A stretch of DNA of 5,240 nucleotides from positions 1-5,240 of the forward strand of contig CAYPEZ010000052.1 in assembly GCA_964409985.1 (NCBI GenBank), given 5' to 3'. This document shows, piece by piece, positions 1 through 3,686 of the stretch. This stretch comes from CAYPEZ01 sp964409985. Lineage in GTDB: Bacteria; Patescibacteriota; Minisyncoccia; Phycocordibacterales; UBA6899. Position numbers and translations under genes: made by a program. The notes under the pieces were generated by a model. It saw nothing but the letters and a program-made list of their open reading frames with translations. It did not search any database and had not been told where the DNA came from. Position 1 is the first letter of the stretch; every line of letters begins with the position of its first letter.

Positions 1-1
1 C

Positions 2-7
2 TACAAT
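2..7 (+). promoter_or_regulatory. Candidate -10 box (TACAAT) for the gene at 14
   Basis: TACAAT matches the TATAAT consensus at five of six positions and is followed by exactly six bases before the ATG at 14. Transcription starting about seven bases past the box would begin at the start codon itself, giving a leaderless mRNA. No Shine-Dalgarno sequence precedes the ATG, which fits. The -35 region lies outside the window, so the call rests on the -10 box and its spacing only. Confidence 0.45.
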
Positions 8-13
8 GGTGTC

Positions 14-1012
14 ATGTTACAAAACAGTCTTCGTGTTGTGCTCATGGGTCTTGGAGGACTCATTCTTGCGGTCACAGGAGTGTTCGCTTTTCGGATGTGG
101 ATTCACCCAACACAACCACATGCAGTCGTAGCATGCACCATGGAGGCACTCGTATGCCCAGATGGTTCGGCAGTGGGGAGGCAGGGTCCGGCGTGCAATT
201 TCACACCATGCCCTTCTTCTGGGGTTCTGTCAGGAATGTATCTTGCTGGAGCCCAGGGTCCACGACTTGCTGTTGAGTCCCCAGAGGGGGTCGGGAATGG
301 GGTTAGTTATGCGGTTCCACTGGATCTCTCGGCGTTACCTTTGAACGAGCAATTCATTGGAACAACGATTTCTTTGCGCGGAACGTTTATCGAAGGCAAT
401 ACGTTTCGACCAGTTGGAAGAATTGAAACATCGAGTACAGGGGAGCCTATGGTTGCCTCGAGTACGAACGAAATTCGTGTAAATGTTGGTGTGCCTGGAT
501 ATATCAATGGACTCCGTATCACTGTTGAGAATCTCATTGCAGATAGTCGTTGTCCAAAAGAGGTCCAGTGTATTCACGCTGGGAATGTCTCGGCGCGCGT
601 CACGCTTCAGAGTGACACAGATACAGAAACACGAGAGTTCATCGCCGGAGAAAAGCCGTATGCCTTTGATACCTTTCTTGTGACACTGCTTGATGTGACT
701 CCATATCCATCAATCACGATGAAGATGCACCCGACAGCATACGAATTTATGTTTAACGTATCGCCACTTGACCAAGGCAATCCTGCTGCGGCCCCACACC
801 AAGAAACCTCTGAGTGTTTTGTCGGTGGGTGTTCTGGAGAAGTCTGCTCAGATCAAAAAGATGTTGTTTCCGCATGTATGTATCGTTCGGAGTTTGCCTG
901 CTACAAAGAGGCAACGTGCGCTCGCCAATCTTCAGGGGAGTGCGGCTGGATGCGTACTTCCGCACTCGAACAGTGTCTGAACGATGCAGCATCTGGTCCA
1001 ATGACCCAATAA
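14..1012 (+). CDS. Membrane-anchored, cysteine-rich extracytoplasmic protein with an eight-cysteine cluster
   Basis: This 332-residue protein has one N-terminal membrane segment (about residues 8-26), probably an uncleaved anchor or signal sequence, and the rest should lie outside the cytoplasm. Three cysteine modules follow. Residues 41-66 hold C41, C48, C61 and C66 in a CPDGSAVGRQGPAC context. Residues about 152-250 form a probable beta domain with SRCPKEVQC (C180, C186). Residues 268-321 hold exactly eight cysteines (268, 273, 278, 288, 296, 302, 310, 321) with the CFVGGCSGEVC and GECGW motifs of the eight-cysteine-cluster type. All 14 cysteines lie outside the membrane segment and their number is even, which suggests disulfides. 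I know all three modules from hypothetical envelope proteins, largely of Patescibacteria; none has an enzymatic function I can name. The frame is open to the left edge, so an upstream start cannot be excluded, but the -10-like box at 2-7 and the position of the membrane segment favour ATG 14. Confidence 0.85.
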   Translation: MLQNSLRVVLMGLGGLILAVTGVFAFRMWIHPTQPHAVVACTMEALVCPDGSAVGRQGPACNFTPCPSSGVLSGMYLAGAQGPRLAVESPEGVGNGVSYAVPLDLSALPLNEQFIGTTISLRGTFIEGNTFRPVGRIETSSTGEPMVASSTNEIRVNVGVPGYINGLRITVENLIADSRCPKEVQCIHAGNVSARVTLQSDTDTETREFIAGEKPYAFDTFLVTLLDVTPYPSITMKMHPTAYEFMFNVSPLDQGNPAAAPHQETSECFVGGCSGEVCSDQKDVVSACMYRSEFACYKEATCARQSSGECGWMRTSALEQCLNDAASGPMTQ

Positions 1013-1015
1013 TCT

Positions 1016-1192
1016 ATGGAGGACAAAGAAGCAGTTGAAGTACTCAAGACGCTCATGCAAACAAAAAAGCTCAACCCAAAAGAGGCCGAAGCCGTGCAGA
1101 CCGCCATTGGGGCGCTCTCGCTCATGGTCCACCAAAGCCAAAATTATCTCCGACAACTGAAAGCAAAGAAAGATCGTCAAACTCACGCATAA
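1016..1192 (+). CDS. Small helical hypothetical protein (58 aa)
   Basis: The ATG at 1016 lies three bases after the stop of the cysteine-rich gene and the frame ends with TAA at 1190-1192, so the two genes are probably co-transcribed. The 58-residue product is charged, has no membrane segment and no cysteine, and reads as two helices: about residues 3-18 (EDKEAVEVLKTLMQTK) and residues 21-52, beginning PKEAEAVQTAIGALSLMV and running into a basic stretch ending in LKAKK. No clear Shine-Dalgarno site precedes the start, so translation may depend on ribosomes finishing the upstream gene. I do not recognise a family. Composition and position support a real gene; the role is unknown. Confidence 0.65.
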   Translation: MEDKEAVEVLKTLMQTKKLNPKEAEAVQTAIGALSLMVHQSQNYLRQLKAKKDRQTHA

Positions 1193-1230
1193 TGCATTTT
1201 CAGCATTCGTCATGCGCAAAAGTGGGATTC

Positions 1231-1265
1231 TAGAAAAGAAAAAGCCCCGCATTGTGCGCGGGGCT
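1231..1265 (-). terminator. Rho-independent terminator of the leftward 56-aa gene
   Basis: AGCCCCGC at 1243-1250 pairs perfectly with GCGGGGCT at 1258-1265 (8 bp, 7-base loop). On the minus strand the stem is followed by a T-rich run (complement of the A-rich 1231-1243). It lies 17 bases past the stop of the gene ending at 1282. On the plus strand no T run follows (GGGGAGG), so it is a poor intrinsic terminator for the 14-1192 unit, though the hairpin may protect that mRNA's 3' end. Confidence 0.8.
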
Positions 1266-1281
1266 GGGGAGGACTCAAACG

Positions 1282-1452
1282 TCACAAGAATTCTTCACGA
1301 TACTTGAGTGTCCGCACCAATTTCTCAATTTTTTGTTGAGTTTTCCGGTCCATCTGTATCCCAGCTTTACAGAGTCTTTTGCGAAGTTGTTCTGTAAGGT
1401 GTTTCCGGCACTCTTCATCATTCGTGCGGGCAATGGTCTCGAGATCTCTCAT
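1282..1452 (-). CDS. Small charged hypothetical protein (56 aa)
   Basis: Read leftwards, an ATG at 1452-1450 opens a 56-residue frame closed by TGA at 1284-1282. A good Shine-Dalgarno sequence (GGGAG, complement of 1460-1464) sits seven bases before the ATG, and an intrinsic terminator follows the stop by 17 bases; together these make the leftward reading far more convincing than the serine/cysteine-rich rightward frames over the same DNA. The product is rich in Lys, Arg and Glu, has two cysteines (C15 and C28) and no membrane segment, and is probably helical throughout (for example LTEQLRKRLCKAGIQ and QQKIEKLVRTLKYREEF). No family is recognised. A nucleic-acid or protein-binding role would be a guess. 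A terminator-like hairpin 35-53 bases upstream of the start (1487-1505) means expression could depend on read-through. Confidence 0.7.
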   Translation of the reverse strand: MRDLETIARTNDEECRKHLTEQLRKRLCKAGIQMDRKTQQKIEKLVRTLKYREEFL

Positions 1453-1480
1453 GGCTATTCTCCCGTCTCGTCACAAGGAA

Positions 1481-1505
1481 CAAAAAACCAGCCTCAAGGG
1501 CTGGT
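1481..1505 (-). terminator. Leftward intrinsic terminator or attenuator upstream of the 56-aa gene
   Basis: ACCAGCC at 1487-1493 pairs with GGCTGGT at 1499-1505 (7 bp, 5-base loop). On the minus strand the stem runs straight into TTTTTTG (complement of 1481-1487), a textbook intrinsic terminator. It lies between any leftward promoter in 1510-1680 and the Shine-Dalgarno site of the 1452-1282 gene. It therefore either ends a short leftward transcript or attenuates that gene. Confidence 0.7.
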
Positions 1506-1532
1506 CGTTTCAAGCAAAGATGAACATCATGT

Positions 1533-1604
1533 TTACGCGAAACGAGCAGCCATCAAGGTGTGGCGGGGCATCATTTCTTGCATCATGATTTTTTTGCTAT
1601 TCAT
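1533..1604 (-). CDS. Possible leaderless methionine-rich peptide (23 aa), uncertain
   Basis: On the minus strand ATG at 1604-1602 opens a 23-residue frame (MNSKKIMMQEMMPRHTLMAA, then RFA) ending in TAA at 1535-1533; an in-frame ATG at 1613 would add three residues. A promoter-like pair precedes it: TTGCAA (1640-1635), a 17-base spacer and TAGGAT (1617-1612), each four of six to consensus, seven bases before the inner ATG. A strong leftward terminator follows about 28 bases after the stop. The layout suits a short transcript or leader peptide, but a frame this short can arise by chance, and a hydrophobic plus-strand frame over the same bases competes with it. Confidence 0.2.
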   Translation of the reverse strand: MNSKKIMMQEMMPRHTLMAARFA

Positions 1605-1665
1605 GATGGGCATCCTAATCGCACTCAGAATATTTTGCAAGTGATGGGTGTATCACCCAGCATGC

Positions 1666-1671
1666 TATCAT
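1666..1671 (+). promoter_or_regulatory. Candidate -10 box (TATCAT) for the DUF5872-like gene
   Basis: TATCAT differs from TATAAT at one base and is followed by six bases and then the GTG start at 1678, the same geometry as at 2-14. No good -35 hexamer stands 16-18 bases upstream; that space is occupied by a small inverted repeat (TGGGTG/CACCCA, 1645-1650 and 1654-1659). If used, the mRNA would be leaderless. Confidence 0.35.
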
Positions 1672-1677
1672 TGGTGA

Positions 1678-1884
1678 GTGAAAGAGAAAGTTATACGGAC
1701 CCATCCAGAATTATGGGAAATCTGCAAAAAAGAATCCGTTGAAAAAATGGGGAAGTTTTCTGCCAGGGCGATGCAACACGCAGTCTCGCTCTACAAAGAG
1801 CGTGGGGGAGGGTACCTTGGAACAAAAAGCAAAATGAATCCTCTTGTTGAGTGGAATGATAAACAAAAAACGTCTCACGAATGA
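1678..1884 (+). CDS. DUF5872-like small protein (68 aa)
   Basis: The 68-residue product carries a GKFSARAMQHAVSLYKERGG stretch from residue 25, continuing GYLG to residue 48, preceded by HPELWEICKKE and followed by a LVEW tail. This matches my memory of the DUF5872 pattern (DPELREKIK, then GKWSARKAQLLVxEYxKRGGGYxG, then a tryptophan), a short family of unknown function found in several bacteria and viruses. The start is GTG at 1678: an in-frame TGA lies directly before it at 1675-1677, so the protein cannot extend upstream, and the only later in-frame ATGs (residues 24, 32 and 53) would cut into or remove the conserved part. There is no spaced Shine-Dalgarno site; a -10-like box six bases upstream suggests a leaderless start. 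The stop codon TGA (1882-1884) lies inside the right arm of the terminator hairpin. Confidence 0.7.
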   Translation: MKEKVIRTHPELWEICKKESVEKMGKFSARAMQHAVSLYKERGGGYLGTKSKMNPLVEWNDKQKTSHE

Positions 1885-1892
1885 GACGTTTT
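1865..1892. terminator. Bidirectional intrinsic terminator between convergent genes
   Basis: AAAACGTCTCA (1867-1877) pairs with TGAGACGTTTT (1882-1892) around a CGAA loop, 11 bp in all. The T run is four bases in the plus direction and six in the minus direction (complement of 1865-1870), so it can end both the gene at 1678-1884 and the leftward gene ending at 1915. Its right arm includes the TGA stop of the rightward gene. Confidence 0.9.
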
Positions 1893-1914
1893 AAGGTGTG
1901 CGTGCTTCTAGAAA

Positions 1915-2337
1915 TTATCCCATGAACTGGAAGACCGCCGCGAGGATCATATAGCAGCCGAGTGCTGCTCCAGACATGACGAGTATTTTCTTCACGACAT
2001 ATCCTGGACGAGTTCCCCCAAAGATCACCGCTGCAATTTGTGTAGGAACAACAAACCCAAGCCAGAAGAATCCCGCAAGACCAAAAAGATTCCAGTTCAC
2101 AGGGAGTCCTGATGCCAGAATGGCAAATACGACTGTGGTCACAAGGGTAATAACGAATTGTGTGACAAGAAGTGGTGCCATTCCTTTTTTTATTTCAGCC
2201 TGGGCCTCGGGAGACTGGCTATTGAAACCGTGGATATCTCCCCAGAGTTTTCCAAGGAGCGGCATATACCACACAGCACCCCAAATAAACTGCAACACAG
2301 TTGCGACAAAAATCGCAAGATAATTCATTTCCATCAT
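1915..2337 (-). CDS. DUF1761-like four-helix membrane protein
   Basis: From ATG 2337 the protein has 140 residues and four predicted membrane helices at about 5-25, 55-75, 84-106 and 117-138. A polar loop at 29-52 joins helices 1 and 2, and a short GGTRPG loop joins helices 3 and 4. The opening NYLAIFVATVLQFIWGAVWY followed by MPLLGKLWG, and the WLGFVVPTQ motif, are typical of the DUF1761 family, whose members are about this length and have no established function. Although the frame is open from GTG 2382, that GTG sits against the probable -10 box (TATACT), so the extra 15 residues are unlikely. ATG 2337, 2334 and 2328 are all possible starts (140, 139 or 137 aa). No clear Shine-Dalgarno site is seen; the predicted leader is about 27 bases of AT-rich sequence. 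It converges on the gene ending at 1884 and ends at the shared terminator. Confidence 0.8.
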   Translation of the reverse strand: MMEMNYLAIFVATVLQFIWGAVWYMPLLGKLWGDIHGFNSQSPEAQAEIKKGMAPLLVTQFVITLVTTVVFAILASGLPVNWNLFGLAGFFWLGFVVPTQIAAVIFGGTRPGYVVKKILVMSGAALGCYMILAAVFQFMG

Positions 2338-2370
2338 AAAAAAATAAAGATAAATATTGCTGTCACCTAT

Positions 2371-2376
2371 AGTATA
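2371..2376 (-). promoter_or_regulatory. Candidate -10 box (TATACT) for the DUF1761-like gene
   Basis: Read leftwards, TATACT matches five of six consensus bases and lies 33 bases before the ATG at 2337, so a transcript would begin near 2364. No convincing -35 hexamer stands at 16-18 bases. The overlapping plus-strand sequence TATAGT (2368-2373) could be a rightward -10 box but has only a weak -35 partner. Confidence 0.45.
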
Positions 2377-2394
2377 CCCCACACCCAGTCTTCG

Positions 2395-2422
2395 TTGACA
2401 CTCCCCAAAAGGGGAGTAATCT
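2395..2422 (+). promoter_or_regulatory. Candidate promoter with palindromic operator-like site, upstream of the 199-aa gene
   Basis: A consensus -35 box TTGACA (2395-2400) is followed by the perfect palindrome ACTCCCCAAAAGGGGAGT (2400-2417; 7-base arms, AAAA centre) and then by the weak -10 candidate TAATCT (2417-2422, 16-base spacer, three of six to consensus). A dyad between -35 and -10 is where MerR-type activators and many repressors bind, though here the spacer is not lengthened as in classical MerR promoters. The site lies in the divergent gap between the genes starting at 2337 (-) and 2481 (+). With only six or seven G/C-rich pairs and no T run on either side, it is less likely to be a terminator. 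Confidence 0.4.
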
Positions 2423-2480
2423 TGATGCCGGGTTCAGGATTGCGCTGGACATGTGTTCTTTGTTGCGATGGGAGTGGAAT

Positions 2481-3080
2481 ATGCAAAACGCTGAGTATCT
2501 GTTGTCTCCCCGAATTCCGACAAATTGTGTGAATTCACAAGCATTCTTGGCAATACAGGCAAGTGAGGGAAGAGCACATTTTGAACTTGCATACAAAAGG
2601 TTTAATGAGTCTCGTTTTGTCGTGGAACCTAAAAAAAGCGGTCTCATAGCCAACTCGATGGTTCACTTGAGAACTTCACTTGAGGCCATCAATGATACGC
2701 GTTCTGCCATTGGTGCCCATGAAAGAAGCATGGCGTCTCATGGAAAGACGAAGGAAGGTCTCGTAAAGGCCATTGATCTTCATCGACGAGGAGTCACATT
2801 TCACGCAGGTGAAATTGTTGAGTATGGCCAATGGAATACGCTCAGCGAGCTCACTCAACGCACCGGCTATGCATCTGCGCTTCAGGAGGTTGAGAAAAAA
2901 GTTCTTGCTCTCGAGACAATGACCTTAAGGCTCATTGAATCGACGGATGTATCTCTTGTGGATTATCCGGCGCTGACCATCCAATATATGCGGCTGACTG
3001 AGAAATGGAATGTTTTCCAGGGATTAACAACTGCAGTATGTCTCATTTCGAGTGAAATGTTTTCACCCACTGTGCCCTAG
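2481..3080 (+). CDS. Hypothetical protein, helical (199 aa)
   Basis: I chose ATG 2481 over the upstream in-frame ATG 2451 because a strong Shine-Dalgarno region (GGGAGTGG, GGAG at 2471-2474) ends six bases before it; the longer form would add ten residues. The 199-residue product is soluble, with no signal peptide or membrane span, and is mostly helical: about residues 20-43, 55-80 and a long stretch at 117-153 (including TLSELTQRTGYASALQEVEK). Two cysteines (C16, C187) and scattered histidines form no clear metal site. I do not recognise the family, and no catalytic motif stands out. The gene is alone in its transcription unit, with a strong terminator 18 bases after the stop and a divergent neighbour upstream whose promoter region it shares. 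Confidence 0.8.
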   Translation: MQNAEYLLSPRIPTNCVNSQAFLAIQASEGRAHFELAYKRFNESRFVVEPKKSGLIANSMVHLRTSLEAINDTRSAIGAHERSMASHGKTKEGLVKAIDLHRRGVTFHAGEIVEYGQWNTLSELTQRTGYASALQEVEKKVLALETMTLRLIESTDVSLVDYPALTIQYMRLTEKWNVFQGLTTAVCLISSEMFSPTVP

Positions 3081-3097
3081 TGCATCACGGTGTATAC

Positions 3098-3132
3098 ATC
3101 CTCTTCGTCTCTGGCGAAGGGGATTTTTGTTT
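3098..3132 (+). terminator. Intrinsic terminator of the 199-aa gene
   Basis: ATCCTCTTCG (3098-3107) pairs with CGAAGGGGAT (3115-3124), 10 bp with one G-U wobble and a seven-base loop, followed by TTTTGTTT. This is a classic rightward intrinsic terminator. Confidence 0.9.
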
Positions 3133-3142
3133 CAGGTTACCT

Positions 3143-3170
3143 AAAAAACAAACCCCCTCCAAGGAGGGGG
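3143..3170 (-). terminator. Intrinsic terminator of the leftward RHH/62-aa gene pair
   Basis: CCCCCTC (3153-3159) pairs with GAGGGGG (3164-3170) around CAAG. On the minus strand it is followed by TTTGTTTTTT (complement of 3143-3152). It lies 22 bases past the stop of the leftward gene ending at 3193. The right arm belongs to a run of eight G (3166-3173), a likely site of sequencing or replication slippage. Confidence 0.85.
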
Positions 3171-3192
3171 GGGTGATATATGTGCGATAGGA

Positions 3193-3381
3193 TCAAGAAA
3201 CCTTCAGTTGCTTCATGCGGCGAAGAATTTCTTGGCGAAGAGAAGTCTTGATGAATCCGATATTCTGCATCTTGTCACGTTGCAGTGACGCAGAGACCTC
3301 GTCGTAAAATGTGAGCAGTTCCTCGTCACGCATTGATCGAAGTCTGCTGAGGTCAAAATTCCGCGTCTGAGGTGAAAACAT
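3193..3381 (-). CDS. Small hypothetical protein (62 aa), coupled to the RHH regulator
   Basis: This 62-residue protein starts at ATG 3381 with an ideal Shine-Dalgarno site (AGGAG, complement of 3388-3392) six bases upstream. That site overlaps the TAG stop of the preceding regulator gene (3391-3393), and the gap between the two genes is nine bases, so the pair is almost certainly one operon with translational coupling. The product is strongly charged and probably helical: about residues 17-36 (MRDEELLTFYDEVSASLQRD) and 44-60 (IKTSLRQEILRRMKQLK). It has no cysteine, signal or membrane segment. I do not recognise a family. Its size and place after an RHH gene recall a toxin-antitoxin layout, but it is shorter than RelE/ParE-type toxins (about 90-100 aa) and lacks any toxin motif I can name. 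Confidence 0.75.
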   Translation of the reverse strand: MFSPQTRNFDLSRLRSMRDEELLTFYDEVSASLQRDKMQNIGFIKTSLRQEILRRMKQLKVS

Positions 3382-3390
3382 GTGTCTCTC

Positions 3391-3624
3391 CTACTTTTTA
3401 GGTTTTGAGCGATGTGCGATGTGGACGATATTCGACCGCACGACCTTCATGGCAGGTTGAGCTGTCGAAGGGAATGTGTGGCCGCGTTTCTTCATGTACT
3501 CTATGACGGCATCGACAATCACTTTTTGAATCGAGCGATCTTCTTTGTGTGCCGTGGTTTTGAGTTTTTTGTGCACATCATGTTCCAAGGGAACGGACAC
3601 AATGGTCCGAGGTTTCTTTGTCAT
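3391..3624 (-). CDS. Ribbon-helix-helix (CopG/Arc-like) DNA-binding protein (77 aa)
   Basis: The first 46 residues have the ribbon-helix-helix order: a strand at about 6-12 (RTIVSVPL), helix A at 14-28 (EHDVHKKLKTTAHKE), a turn with DRSIQKV, and helix B at 31-46 ending IEYMKKRG. In this family two subunits pair their strands and insert them in the DNA major groove, usually to repress transcription. A basic tail of about 30 residues (47-77, ending HRSKPKK) follows the domain and may add DNA contacts. The start is ATG 3624 with AGGA seven bases upstream. A promoter, TTGACA to TATAGT, overlaps that of the divergent sufB. As the first gene of a leftward pair it could be an autoregulator, an antitoxin or a regulator of sufB; the sequence alone does not decide. 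Confidence 0.75.
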   Translation of the reverse strand: MTKKPRTIVSVPLEHDVHKKLKTTAHKEDRSIQKVIVDAVIEYMKKRGHTFPSTAQPAMKVVRSNIVHIAHRSKPKK

Positions 3625-3640
3625 GTCAATGTCCTAGTGC

Positions 3641-3667
3641 TTTACAAGTCTTGAAAAAAACTATAAT
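3641..3667 (+). promoter_or_regulatory. sufB promoter (TTTACA / TATAAT)
   Basis: TATAAT at 3662-3667 is a perfect -10 box. TTTACA at 3641-3646 is five of six to the -35 consensus, with a 15-base spacer that is shorter than usual. Transcription should begin near 3674, leaving only about six bases before the ATG at 3680, which fits the lack of a Shine-Dalgarno site. Confidence 0.65.
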
Positions 3668-3686
3668 GTATGGCAACAAATGTCAA
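3660..3686 (-). promoter_or_regulatory. Promoter of the RHH/62-aa operon (TTGACA / TATAGT)
   Basis: Read leftwards, TTGACA (3686-3681, perfect) is followed after 15 bases by TATAGT (3665-3660, five of six). The -10 box overlaps the sufB -10 box on the opposite strand at 3662-3665, and the -35 box reaches into the first codons of sufB. The two promoters cannot both be occupied by polymerase at once. Confidence 0.55.

Noticed and set aside
1193..1222. Imperfect hairpin after the 58-aa gene considered as the terminator of the 14-1192 unit.
   Set aside because: It needs an internal loop, has short arms and is not followed by T residues; the support is too weak to annotate.
1252..1644. A 130-codon rightward open frame across 1252-1644.
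   Set aside because: Its first two thirds lie opposite the 56-aa leftward gene, which has a Shine-Dalgarno site and a terminator. The frame begins inside the terminator loop of that gene and has no ribosome site. Only its last 28 codons look protein-like, and these are reported as a finding.
1641..1660. Small inverted repeat TGGGTG/CACCCA read as a terminator.
   Set aside because: The stem is six pairs with a three-base loop and no T run follows on either strand; an alternative GTGAT/ATCAC pairing competes.
2338..2382. Longer DUF1761-like protein starting at GTG 2382.
   Set aside because: The extra 15 codons contain the probable -10 box TATACT, and homologues as I know them begin close to the first membrane helix, so ATG 2337 or just after is preferred.
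2451..2480. Start at ATG 2451 for the 199-aa gene.
   Set aside because: The GGGAGTGG ribosome site at the right distance from ATG 2481 makes the shorter form more likely; the added residues look non-conserved and would cover the ribosome site.
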